Of a DNA stretch of 64,000 bases, positions 47,221-59,800 are shown piece after piece. The stretch is from Gymnorhina tibicen (taxonomy: Eukaryota > Chordata > Aves > Passeriformes > Artamidae). The position numbers were made by a program, and so were the translations under genes. Location of the stretch: NCBI GenBank assembly GCA_013399875.1, contig VXAZ01003270.1, positions 1,415,558 to 1,479,557 on the forward strand. The letters are read 5' to 3'. Each line of letters starts with the position of its first letter. Within the stretch, counting starts at the first letter, position 1. The notes under the pieces are model-generated. The model was given only the letters and a program-made list of their open reading frames with translations. It made no database searches and had not been told where the DNA came from.

Positions 47221-50049
47221 TAAACTAATTGTGGAAGGAAGCCTAAAAGGGGCCAAACCACTTTATGTCACTCAACTCTTAACATGCATTTTCTGCATCT
47301 TCCTTCAAAAATAAAATCTCTAGTGCAGTTGGAGAAGGTAATATCAACATAAAATATTCCTTACAGGCCCTTTTTTTGTTAAGTTAAATCTTTCTTTCCA
47401 TAAGTTCAACTGCCCAGGACTAAAACTGAGGAAAACATCCAATTAATGAATTTTCAACATCTCTAGTAATCATGTAAATGACATTTTCTGGAGCTAAAAA
47501 CATCATGACTTTCAGGTCTGCTATGTCTCAATTTGACAGTCAAAGATGATGTCAGTGGTCCTTGAAGAAGGCTGAGAATTTACCTTTTCCTGTCATGTAA
47601 AATTCCCTTTTTCTGTCCTGCATGATCAAACAAAAATTGGACCTCAACTTTAGTTTTGGTCCAGGATTCAATATTGTCTAGTCTGCTTTTCTATGTGTAA
47701 TTGTATGGGGTGGGTGGGAGAAGAATTTCCCAATGTAGGGGAAGAAGTGAAGCAGTTTTGTGCCAGGTTGATCTTACTTCAATGGCTGTCTCCTGCTGAA
47801 AGCCTCATGGCAGGTTTAGGAGTGAGAGAAGCACCCTTAGGAGATGAAATAGAGTGGCTGAGCACAGTAAAGCTGCACAATCGATTTATCAGGATCACTG
47901 CCACCAATTTTGTGTGTCTGTACGTGTGTATTATTTATATCCATGCATGGTGTAATACATGCACACTGATGGTTAAAAGGATCATGGCCATGTAGCCAAA
48001 TATTTCATAATTTTTTATGGTCTGCTCAGCCTTGGATCGGCGGATACATCGAAACGTACCAGTAAGTGCTGTCTAATAGATTGCAGACCTCTGTGAAAAA
48101 CCACTATCAGTGTTTCAGCAGCGCATGGTACATGTGTCAGAGAAGTGCACTGTCAGCAGGATAGCATCTGGGCATCTATCCACATTTTTCTAAAAGAGCC
48201 AGAAACCTTTTAGAGGCCTTGATCAAAATAGGATGAATAAAAACTAGGTTAAGCATTGCAATTCTCAGTGCAGCTTCTTTCATTGTGCATAAAATGGTCT
48301 GTATGTCTATTTGTGGGCACGGAGACTGAGTCTGAGCACTTCTTGGGCACTTAGTGGGAATTCATCCCCACAGTCTCCTACCCTGCTGCCAAGAGCAAAC
48401 TGTACCTCCTGTGACAAGCTTCAAGGAAAGGATCTGCAAAGCTACAAAACGAAACAGGTAAAAAATAAAATACACCTCCAAAGCACAAAACTCTTCCCAC
48501 ATAGCCAGATTGCTTTTCACTTTTGGTTCCTGCTCTCTTCACTCTCCTGAAGCCTTGTTGTGCAAAGGTATGGGCAGAATCTGACTGCTGCTACATTTTG
48601 AGTGTGTTTAGAGCCAACCTGCTTACACGAGATATAAAAAGCACTAGGTGCAGGAGGAGAAGAAGCAGGAAGAAGAACAAGAAGGAGGCTGAGGACATGC
48701 AAAGTAAGGTTAGACGTACCCTAGGAACCTGGCGTTGGGTGCTTCTTACCTGAACTGGGAATATGGTCAGTCAACAGCTGCTAAAATCATGTTAGCATTA
48801 CTGAGGGACAAGATATGTTGGGGGTGGGGGGAGGATGGACAGAAAATGGACCATGAAACAATCCTTTTAGGTCTGAAGTTCTTCAGAAAAAATGGAAATT
48901 CTGTCACTGATTTCTCTGACCTTTGGATTGGGACTTTCATCCACTGAGGAACACCAGCAGTGTCAAGATTGAAACAAAAGCTGCAATATTTCTCATTAAG
49001 CTCAGCTGGACAGATTGCTGAACCAGACTGGACCTCCCAGCTCTACCAGGACTAGCTGAGCTTCTCAAATTGCCCCATGTATTCACCCAAGCTTTGCCCA
49101 AGTGGTAATGACTCAGGGATCACCAGGGACCAGAAAGGCTGATCAGCATTCAAAATCTTGCATCCTGTCTGGGCACAGAAACTGGTTCCAGCTACCTTTG
49201 GTGAGTTAGGAGCTATCAGACCTTAAATCTCTTGCTTCTTGGTCTCGTATCTTGCATCTGGAATCTTTCTTGTGTTTGTTCTCATAGGGTCAGCAGATTT
49301 GCCTGTATTCCAGCCTGGGAAGGAGGCACAACCACCCCATCCTGCTATGGTAACTTGGTCTATGACCTGCTGCTGAGCCTGTCAAATGTGATAGTGACCG
49401 ACCCTCTGGTGAAAATCCAAACAATAGACCTTACTGCTTCCTCCACTGTGCTGCCTTGCTGCTTCTGTGGCTTCCCTCCTGCCCTGTGACACATGCCAGG
49501 CATGGACTGGATGTGTGACCTCTCTGGTGTCTCAGCATGGGTGCCAGGGACAAGCGGGGAACATATCATCTTGCAGGGCACCACATGCAGTGATCCTTGC
49601 TCAAAGGCATCCTCCACGTCCTAGCATGGTGGCCTTCCCTCAACGCTTGGTTTGGAGCAGCAATCCACACAGGGACCAGTGACAGGGTCCAGGCAACACC
49701 AGACAGGGCACTTCATATCCCCTTCAACAGCTTTCTGAGGTATACAGACTCTTTGGTGGCTGCAGGGAGGAACACAAGCAGAGGGAAAGATCTGCAAATG
49801 GCTCCAAGTGATGTATTGCAGCCAAAACTGAAGAGATTCCTAGGCTTTTTTAGGAGGCAGACCATGGTCAAAGAACACATGGGATAAGGGGTTCCTTACT
49901 TTGGAGAAGCTTAGTGTATTGTTGAAATACAGATGATAAATGCAGTTTTCAGAACTTTCTATGAAGTTGGAAGCATGGGAACAGGCAGACCCTGTAGCAC
50001 ACTGAAGGGCTTACATTACATTTTCACCAGTAAGTCCCAAGGTTCTTCA
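47221..50049. other. Unique non-coding DNA, no gene recognised
   Basis: No gene is recognised. 48035-48060 holds an unusual CpG cluster in AT-rich surroundings, listed among the findings. Basic Lys/Arg-rich frames around 48600-48750 come from purine-rich text. Confidence 0.6.
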
Positions 50050-50105
50050 GGACAATAATCTCCATTCACAGATAGGGAAATTGAGGCAGGGACAGAGACA
50101 GCTCA
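50050..50105 (+). mobile_element. MIR-like (CORE-SINE) fragment, short
   Basis: 'aataatctccattcacagat' followed by 'agggaaattgaggcagggac' matches the 'ttatccccattttacagatg / gggaaactgaggcacagaga' centre of MIR-type SINEs. Only about 55 bp is alignable, so this is a short relic. Confidence 0.5.
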
Positions 50106-51534
50106 CAGCCACCCTGCAGGGTGGTGAGGACAAGGAGGGGATGCAGGGGGCTGCCACACTCAAGCCTTCTGCTAGGACACGTGATAGCAATACCAGGCAC
50201 TCCTAATCTGTCCCACCCTAAAAGGGAAGGCATCCCCCTTGGATTTAAACACTTAGATCAACCAGATCTTTCCTGCTCACTGCATCCCGGCACAGCAAAG
50301 AAATGCTCTGTTTGTAAAGCCATTAGCTCCAGAGGCTGCATCAATAAAATGATAAAATGTATCAGAGTTGCTGGCAGGAACAGCATGAGCTGCCCAGGCT
50401 CCCTGAAGCATCAGGATTACCTGCAGCCCCCAAGGAAAAGCTCAAGGTGCTACCAAAATGAAATCATCCATCAGGATATGGTGACATACATGGCTGCAAG
50501 GAAGGGAAATTTAGAAACTATGATTTAGGCTGCAGGTATTGTACCACCCAGTTTGTTCGGTGCTCTTTAAAGCACTCTCTGCAAGGACATGGCAAGAAGA
50601 CAATAAAGACAGAAAGGTCAGAAGTTCTTTCAGAGGAGGAGAGGATGAACCACAGGTCAGTATTGAGTGGTGCAGAGCACATGTTCCCAAATGCTCTTGC
50701 CTGTGTATTGTCAAAGCCAATGATTCCTGTGCCCCGGTGGGCCAGGCATCGCTCCGAAATGGGTTATGTACTCCCAGAGGTATCAGCACTCCCTGCAGGG
50801 CTCCGCTGGGCTAGCTGGCTAATGGACCGTTCCTGCAACTCCAGGAGCAACGGAAGTTGGTTGAAATAAAGAAGATGGACGTTTTTCGAAGGAATTGATT
50901 TTTTACAATGGCTAAGCAGCCTGAAGAACTCAGAGGTACCATTATGTCAATAAGCTTAGCAGAATTAACAATCACAAAGCCGTTGTATTGGTAAGTGCTC
51001 CATCTGCAATTAGCAGAACAACCGCAATTACTAACAGGCACAAACAGCCTTCACTTCAGGATATTGCGGCCAAGTTAAGGTAGACTTGGAAGGAACAGTA
51101 CTTCTTTTCCTGCAAAAATGACTAAAATATTATAAAATTATTTCGTCTCAAACTGGTACGAAAGATCAGAATCTCAAACATATGTACATCTGAACAATTC
51201 ATCCAGACTACATCAATGGAAAAACTTGAGTCAAGGCACCCTGTAAAGCTGTTTCTTTAATATTGATCATGATTATATTTATGTGCTGAAGCATACCAGC
51301 ATAAGTACAGCTTCTCTCCAAATGCTGGGGAGTGTTCATAGGACTGTACTAAATAATATGAAATTCCATGGACTGGACTCAGTCAAAGAAAAAAAATTAC
51401 TTCAGTATATACATTGGCAAATCAACTTGGAAAAAGAGGTCCAAACTCCCCTGCAAAACATTACTCACCACTGATGTCCATTGGGACTCTGAGCTGTTGA
51501 CCACTATCCTGTGGATATGACCATACAACAGTCC
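50106..51534. other. Unique non-coding DNA, no gene recognised
   Basis: Frames at 50121-50528 (135 codons) and 50511-50789 have no recognisable domain. No repeat is recognised. Confidence 0.6.
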
Positions 51535-51722
51535 ACCAAACAAATCCTTCTCTCTCCAGTTAGAGAGAGGATGTTGTGGGGGACTGTGTCAAAGGCTTTG
51601 CAGAAGTCCAGGTAGATGACACCTGTAGCCCTTCCCTTGTCCACTGCTGTAATCATTCTATCATAGAACACCACTAGGTTGGTCAGGCAGGACCTGCTCT
51701 TGATGAAGCCATGAAGAAGAAA
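51535..51722 (-). mobile_element. CR1 LINE ORF2 reverse-transcriptase fragment, reverse orientation
   Basis: The minus-strand frame within 51504-51743 reads His-Gly-Phe-(Ile)-Lys-Ser-Arg-Ser-Cys-Leu-Thr-Asn-Leu, then Tyr-Asp-Arg, Val-Asp-Lys-Gly-Arg-Ala and [11 protein letters not shown]. The last is the conserved reverse transcriptase block with the first catalytic Asp, typically Y-L-D-F-S-K-A-F-D-T-V in CR1. The frame is intact for about 65 residues and then ends. The downstream F-x-D-D box and the 3' end are missing, so it is an internal, non-functional fragment. Confidence 0.93.
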
Positions 51723-53426
51723 GAGATCCTGAAAGTCAAACAAAATATTTCAAATTACACTTGAAATGGAAAATCCAACATTCTACTTGCAAACATATCT
51801 CAATAACCATTTGAAAATATCTCACCTCTTCATTCTTCTATCTTTCTCCCAGTGTCTTCTCCTCACTTCTCAATCCCTGGGGTCCCACAAGTGTCCCCTG
51901 CCCAGCCTCAGCCATTACTTGGTCATACACTCCCCATTCTGTCCCTGCTGGGTGTTACCACCTCCTGCTACCCAGGCCACTGCTTGAATCCAAGTAGCAT
52001 TAGCTTCTCCCAGTGGTGGGGTTCTGGGCACACTGGGAGGGCCGTCTGACTCACTGTGTCGGTGTGTGCCTCTCCTGGGCACTGGGCCCTGCTACCCATC
52101 CCTTACAGGGGGTACCAATATGATACTCAAACAAAACAGGGCATTATAACATGAAAACCACAAAGAAGAAATCAAGAGGTATTTTTGCCAATGCCTTCTG
52201 CAGGGTAGGGCTAGGCCTGTCACATTTGAGCTGTTTTAACTCTGTTTTCTTGGAATGCTGCTTTTCAGGCAATTCTATATTCTCACTGTAAACCTGTGGC
52301 AACAGATCTGGAAAGATGACCGGGGTACGTGCTCTTGCAGAGCTCAGTAATGCCAGGAATCCCTCCATCTTGCAGAGTTTATTTCAGTTTCTGTCTGACA
52401 GGCAGAGTTCCACTTGCTCTTTTTCAGTGCAGGAGGCTCAGAGGTAAGCTATCCTTTCTTGACAGCATGCTCTCCTTCCTCCTCCATGCTCCCCCTTACC
52501 CCTGCCAAACTGGATGAACTGGATACCTTCCCAAGATACACCCCAACTTTTAAAGCACTGTACCGCTGACATGGTCTAATTCACATCTCCCTTCAGCTCC
52601 TCCGTGTACAGTGACACAAACTCTCACTGACTCCCAGGAGGGTGGGCATCCTGCCTGGTCTGAGGCTTTGCACAGCCCAGAAGGCAGGATGTGTGCCACG
52701 AGGAGCAGCTGGGTGGAGCCAGTTAGATGTTTCTCTCTGGGGGATGAGCCAGCAGCAGAGCTGGAGGCAGATCTGCCCTGTCTGCAGGGTTGTGCATTCT
52801 CCATGGGAAGCCCATTCAGGCTATCAATCCTGTTCCTCTGCTATACTCACAGGTTCCACCAGCATCAGTTTAGGACACACTGTCAGAGAAAGATGGGGGC
52901 TGGAAATTACTGTAGTCGGAAGAGTGGCCACTATCCTTTCAGGATGGGTTTGGTGCCCTTGACTGGGAGAAGATGGTTGCTCCTACACTGATGTAGGAGA
53001 CAATTGATTCAGACTTAAATAGGGAGATCATGGGGACCAAAGACGAGCTGCTCCACAGCATCCGCCTCTCCTCCCACTGGGGTCTGGTGAGAGCCCTGCT
53101 TTGCCCTCATCCTTGGAAACCCTTGTCCCCTGCACCCAAACCTCCCCAAGGACAGGACTGCAGCACCTGGGGTTTTGAGGCCCTGCACAGGCCTTGGTCT
53201 CTGGACACTCAAATGTACAAGAGCCATTTTTGTCACAAAGCCTCAGTATTAGCTTACTCAACTGATGTGGAAAGAAATTGGGTTATATTTTGAGAACAAG
53301 ATGTATGTGCAGATAACAGCTCTGAAAATTTCATTTGTTCTTTTAGCTTTTACTTTATTTGATCTGTGATATGCCAGCACCCAGTCTGAACTTTAAAACA
53401 AATGAGTAGGTGTACTTTTTTCATCC
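51723..53426. other. Unique non-coding DNA, no gene recognised
   Basis: No gene or repeat is recognised. Overlapping frames at 52550-52991 and 53015-53293 lie in GC-richer text on both strands and are treated as chance. Confidence 0.6.
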
Positions 53427-53555
53427 AACACATGATTAAATTGTGGGACTTGGTGGCATGAAAATTGGAGGCCAATAGTTCAGACAAGTTCATAAAAGAC
53501 AGATCTACCAAGGGCTGCTGGAAGTAATGTTCTGGATACAACCTCCAGGCCAAGA
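53427..53555 (+). mobile_element. Ancient CR1/L3-type LINE 3' fragment
   Basis: 'aacacatgattaaattgtgg', 'gacttggtggcatgaaaatt', 'ggaggccaatagttcagaca' and 'agttcataaaagacagatct' follow the ORF2 C-terminus and early 3' region of old amniote CR1/L3 elements ('tgtggaactcattgcca ... gataagttcatggaggacag'). The match fades after about 53555. High divergence and loss of frame mark it as a fossil. Confidence 0.6.
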
Positions 53556-56500
53556 AGATCTTGGCTTTGCTTTATCACTTTGCTTTTATCTCTTTGCTTG
53601 AACTCCTGTTATGGACCAGACTGAGTGTGGACTGAGCTGTGTGGACTTTTGGTCTGCCTGCAAAAGGTTGTTCTTCCATCCATGCACAGCATCTCTGCCA
53701 TGAACATAAAGCCCTCTTTTCTCCAGTGCACCTTACTCTGTAGACCCACACTTTAGGTGAGACATCAGCTTGTTCTGGAGGGGTATTTGTTTGCTTGGGT
53801 TTTGGTTAGTTTTTTTGAAGAGCGATGTGGTTAAATAAAAAGAAGTGCAGGCTGGACTCTTGCATTATTCATCAGAGTTAGGCAATCCCAAACAAAAGCC
53901 AGGTTGGCATTAGTGGGAGTTTCATGCATTACTCGTTCCTCAAGGAGATCTGCTCCAACAGAGCTAATTTGTAGCCTCAGCACCAGGAGCCCATGTCTCT
54001 GTCTCTGACTTTCCCAGGGTATGAGGGCATGGGAGTCACTCATGGCTGCTTCAGCCACCATCCAGCACGCACCCTCCTCTCCCGTGGGCTCAAGGTGGGG
54101 GATGCAGAAATAGTGAGACAGCTAACCGGGGCACAGCATGAAAGGGTCTGCCAGGCTGCAAGACAAAGGAGAGGAAAGTCAGATGGAGGAGTGAAATCAA
54201 AATAGGAAATGGGTACATTAGGCTGGATTTTCTCTTCCCATACAGTGGTACACAGCAAAATGTCCAGGGACACAGGGGTGGAGATAGCCCAGCAGAGAGC
54301 CCATGGAGCCAGTGGAGATATGCTCAGCTGTGCCAGTGACATGCTGATGTGTGATGCACCCTAGGGCTGACTCATCCTCATGCTACTTTGGTGGATTCCC
54401 TTTGTTGTCAGGGGAGCAGCATCAGCACAAAACAAGGAATCACACAGCAGTGATTCTGGGAGCTGGGGAGCAGTGTTTCCACTAGAATTGGCCTGTTTGA
54501 CATGGTCTTTTCTGTGAAGAACAAATGAGACTGTGGCATGAATTGAACTTTTAAACCCAGACCATTCAAGTGGGTTTGAAATTAGGACTGTCTTAATTAA
54601 AAATGAAAGGCTATTTACAGCATTAAGCTACCCTTTGATACAGTTAAAGTTATAAGAAGGCAGACAAATCAGAACCTGAGCTTAAGTTTGGAGATGTAGT
54701 TGTTTCACCTCAGTGGAACACAAGTTGTCTACAAAATTGATGTTTACTATAGGAACAAAGCGCCCTCAGATAAAGGCAGAAAACCCCATTTACCTGTGAA
54801 GAGAACAGGTAACAGGATGCCTGAGTTAAAATCCCTCATTCAGCAGGGCATACCAAAATGAGTTATTTTGTGCTGCTTTCTGTTGATTTAAAATGAGATG
54901 ACACAGAGACAGATTAGCTAAAACCACAGGCATTATAAATTGCAATTTGGTCTCAAAAGCTGAAGTGCTTTGATCTGTGATTCAGTTGGGGCCAAACTGA
55001 AGAGCATTTAAAGAGGGGGAAACACATTCAAGGGAAAAAGAGCTTGGACATAAACAACTTTTTTGTCAAATTACAGTAGCTGGCCTGAATAAGTCTTTGC
55101 CATTATTTTCATCGGATTTTAGTCACGTCCAACAGGAAAATTGTATATAGCAGCATCCCCACAGAGAGATTCTAAGACAAAACATGGCAGTCTCTAGTAC
55201 GTTCATTAACTACAAGTCTAGAAAGAATTTCTTCTTTGCTGCCCTGTTGAAGGCTCATGTTTGGTGTGGTCTTTCTGTGAGAAGTATGGTAAGAGATTTT
55301 GTAGCTGATACATAAGCAATTTTTTTTTAATAGAGCAAGAAGATCTAGGGTTTGGCAGCTCAGAAAGACCTCAAGGGTTAAGAATATGCTTAAAGTTAAG
55401 TAGGTGAGTTGATGTGTGCTGAAGCAAGAGAGAAGCTCTCCTGCTCTCTGGAGAAAAAGATTATTCATTTCTCCCTCACTCCCTTTGGAAAGGTTTCTCC
55501 TCCAGACAGCCCTCCCCAATCCACACAGCTGGTTGTGCGGTAAATATCTGGCTCATTTTCTCAGCGATGTGAGCTCCTCTCACTGCTCTTTATGCAATCT
55601 TCTGATCTTATTCAGTCTTTTGCAACAACTGGCTTTTCAAATAATGTTTTATTTTCACCTTGTGAGCAGACCACCTTTGTGTTCCCAATCGCCTTGACAC
55701 GTTTCACAATTCCTGCTTTTGCCAATGTGAAAGGGCAAGTCACAGCAGGGGAAGTTTTCTAGCGAGGGACTGAGCCTGACCACCCGCATGAGCTGGGCTG
55801 AAGCAGGGAAGTGGCCCCTGAACAGCTGGAAGTCTCTTCAGGCAGCAGCTCAGGCACTGGGGCAGGAGCTATGTTGGAGGATGATCTGCATCTTTCCCAA
55901 ACATCCATGCAAGCTGCCTCAAGGCCTCGCTTCATCCCAACATCAGAGTACGTCCAATGGAGCCTCTCTGGAGCAGAGCAGAGCAAAGATGTCAGATTTG
56001 TTTTGTTTGCCACAGGTGGTTTAAAGCCAGAGGGTTTTCCTACTTCCCAGTGAGTAAACAAAGTGCACCAAAGCCCTTGTCCTGCTGGCCTCACTTCTGC
56101 CTAGCAAGCATTTGCACAGCCATCTGAAGAACCATTCCAGATCCATCAGTGCTACTTTTTCCTTTATTGGAGGTACAGTCATACCTTTATTTGTTTGTAC
56201 TGCTTTTCAGAGGCTTACCAGCACAGTGTTGCAAACATTACCTTTCATCACAAGAAATGTCCTTTCAGATGAGAAAAGAGCCCTGGACTGGCTGGGATTA
56301 TCCTAGACTGGAGGCAAGAGGTTTTTGGCTGATGTTTCTGGTGGCGGCATTTTGTGATCCAACGGTCTAGTCCTGTGTCTGTCATGGAACCGACTGAGTC
56401 GATGTGCATCGTAACTCACTTGGTTGCTTTGTCTCAGCTTCCCTTTGGCAAAAAACCAGCACTCGTATATCCCAGGATAATTGCACTGTTTAATGAGACG

Positions 56501-56752
56501 TGGCCCTTGTCTTGCTCCTCTTTCTTTAATTGCTCCTACTGAAGACAGACTCGCCTTACAGTAGGATGAGCAGGATTTAATGCAGTATTTGCATAGACCT
56601 GTGGTATGAAATGCTGCTAGGAAAGTGTTTGGGTGGGAGAGTAAAGATGAACTACTTCAAAAAAGGCTCAATTTGGAGAGATTGATAATTTAAATTTAGA
56701 TACCAATTCAACATATTGCCAAGCTAAAGACCACTCTTTTGTGCACAGTTCC
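53556..56752. other. Unique non-coding DNA, no gene recognised
   Basis: No gene is recognised. 54880-55140 is AT-rich with words of regulatory type. 55384-55400 carries ATGCTTAAAGTTAAG, related to the palindromic block at 56769. Confidence 0.55.
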
Positions 56753-56815
56753 ACTCTTACCACTCATGTGCTTAAAATTAAGCATATGCTTAAATGCTTT
56801 GCCGGAGGAGGTCTT
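56753..56815 (+). repeat. Palindrome-rich relic, possible ancient amniote repeat
   Basis: The text includes TGCTTAAAATTAAGCA (56769-56784, 7-bp arms) overlapping TAAGCATATGCTTA (56779-56792, a perfect 14-bp palindrome), then 'aatgctttgccgga'. From memory this resembles the 'aagttaagcatgtgcttaagtgctttgctgga' type of phrase found in ancient turtle and bird repeats. The family cannot be fixed here. Confidence 0.4.
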
Positions 56816-59800
56816 CAGAACTCCATTAGCACTGTATGTTTTTGCTCTAAATTCACTGTAATTGTTTCTCATTGAATAGATGCTCACTGAACAAGATATA
56901 AAAAGAGCATGGGAACAAAGGGGCCCTCAATCTGAGACTTTGATCCACATATTATTCAAATACGTAATGACTGCTTTGATTTATGGATTTATAATTCTAT
57001 TGAGGCATTCCGGAGATTACCCAAAACATTCCAGCTCCAGTCGATGCTGGAGGGTGATACTAGAGCCCCTGCCTGGAATTAGATGGATAAAATTTAGTTG
57101 CCTGTTTGCTGCTGAGATTACATCAAGATTGCTGGATAAGAGCAAGCTACATGGCCATGCACTAACTTATATTTGGTGCTAGTTCCAAAGGGTTTTTTCT
57201 ATTAGACTATTCTACCCACAGTATATAGAGTTTTGGCAGTATAACAAGACAGCAGACTACATGGTGGGTGTTTTGAAGGAAGGAGCAGATGGTGGATTGC
57301 TAGCACAAGGATTTAGCAGTGCATTTAGAAAACAGATTATTTTGAAAGATGAGAAATTATGAAGTATGATTAGCCCCCTCCCTCCCCTTTACTCCCACTC
57401 CCCTCCCCAAACATATCCCCACAAGATGTTAGTTTGGCCATGCACTGTAGGACTGACTCAGCTGTGACACTGAGTAAGACTTTTGCAAGAATTCAAATAG
57501 GTGACAGCTGTTAAGAAAAAAATTCCCTGCTTTTTATTTGCATCAATACCAGTTTGGATTTTTGAATTCATTTCACCTTACACAGCAGACCCACCTTGCT
57601 GGTAACAGAGAGGATTACTAGTAAAGGGACCTGGCCTGCAAGAGGGGCTCTTCCCGGACAGTGGGGAAGTACCAAACAGCTCAGAACCTTGTCTTGCTCT
57701 TTGCTCCCAGTCTACCACCACTCTTGTGGGTAGAGGAGTTTCTCAGTCAGTGGGAACTCAGATCTAGGATGAAGGCTTACCTTCATACCTCCCTGGCTAT
57801 AAAATCTCCTTTCTTCCAGTCATTACATACTGGTTATATCAAGAGATTTAGGTGTGGGGTAGAGTTTGATGGTTCTGCTGTGTGAGCAAGAGGAAAGAAT
57901 AAGACTTCATTAAGTGCTGAATCCCTCAGGCAATCCATATAGTTTGGCTTCTGTGAGAGAAAGAACAGCATCAGAAATGGGGGCAACTGGTACTAATAGT
58001 CTCTAGGGAGGCTTCTAGTTACATAAGGAGTCCTCTCTTTCTTTAAAGGTGGTCTTATCATGGGGAGAGGAGAGATGAAGGCCTTGTACTGCAAATGGGT
58101 GAAACCCCTGGCAATGTGAGATGAACCAGTCTCGACTTCCTCCCCCCTTCTGGGACTGTGGCAGCAGGACTTAGGGGTTGGCCAGAGATCAGCCCAAGGA
58201 GTAACTGCATCCACACTTACCTCTGTTTGGCCACAGTGACAAAAGAGGATTTAAGAAGGGCATAAGAGAGGCTGTAGTATAATGTCTGGAAAGCTCTTCG
58301 GTGTGAGACAAGGAGCAGGAGCTGGGCAGGAAATATGAGTGCTTTTCTGTTATGCTGATACAAGGTCACTCTTGTTATCAACTTCTTTGCTGGTCAGCGG
58401 CCTCCCATCAGAGGCTGCTGTCACTGGTGCAATAACAGGGACCCAAGATGAACATCAGCAGCAGAGTCTTATGTCCTCAGTCCCAGTGGCACCTTGAAAT
58501 AAGGCAAGGGGAAACCACAGAGACAATACATCCTGGACAAAGAGTTTAATTTTGGTCCTTTACAGTTCATCCTCTCAGGATCTTAAATCCTTGGGATACA
58601 AGGGTGGAATTCATCTGGAGACTTAGAGATCACTTGGCTGTTTCAATTCATGTCGTCCTAAATAATAATTTTAAAGCAAAACAGGTACATTGAATTCTGA
58701 AGGTGCCTGTTTCTTCTAAAGACTATCAAAAGATTCCCAGAGAAATCAGCTCAGATATAGACTACTACTGTAGACTTTCAAGTAGGGTGAGATAAATGCT
58801 ACCCAAAAATCCTGGTTAACTACAAGAAATGTTCTCTTGGTGGAAAAATCAGCAACCTGCAATCCAAAAAATAAAAGTAGTATGTTACCTGTGCGCAAGG
58901 ATAGTATTGAACATACCTGTCATTTAGCAGTAGACCTTGACTTAAGACCATTAGGGAGAAGAGGAGGCTGTACTGATTGCTGAAGGGAGATTGTCTTCAG
59001 AGATGAAAATGTCTATTTCAGCATGAAATGACACTGGATTTAGTGTGTTGTTTCCCCAGGTGTACCATCAGCTTAGTTCATGTCACTTCACAACTTAAAT
59101 GAATTCTTTAGTGCAGTGACACTGGACATGGTCACTTGGGGCAGTGTCTACCTGCCTGGAGATGACAGATCTGGGAAGGCAGATGTGAATATTCTGTTCA
59201 TCAAAGCAGCTATGCCTCAGTGATTACCAGCATCTGAATGTTTGGACCTCATTTTTGAGTGGGGAGTGGAGTGTCTCAAGCTAGATCTTACATTGTGCAT
59301 TAACCACTACCTCAGCATTTCAGAGGGGAGGCACATCCCTCCCAGAAACAACCTATTTTCCATTCATGCTATGGCTTTTTCCTCTTCACTGTCCACAGTT
59401 CTGACAGAGGTTTCTTCTGGTTTTAGATAGACTGGTAAGTCTGGATGGTCTTGCTCTCACAGCAAAACCAGGTGCTTATAATTAGGAAGGGAATTGCTTT
59501 TTTGTGGATAGGACTGACTTGGTGGTGGAACAAACTCACAAGGTAACACAGTACTCATCTTCCCCTGTGAAGTGTGGACAACAGGTACTCCTTAGGTAGT
59601 GTAGATGTTGGAAAAAAAGAAAATATCTTGCATCTGTATCATCTGTGGTGGATGAAAGCTGGTGGAGAACATCAGGTCCTTGACTTAGAAATGGTCAGAT
59701 TTTGAGCAAGACAGGCTGATTTTGCTTGGAAGGAGTCAATAAAGTGTTTTTTGTTCAAGAAGTCATTGCTGAGTATTTGTTACCCTGGTCACAGTCAGCT

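Noticed and set aside
56880..57182. 100-codon plus-strand frame with a hydrophobic stretch
   Set aside because: AT-rich DNA gives Ile/Leu/Phe-rich translations by chance. No protein family is recognised.
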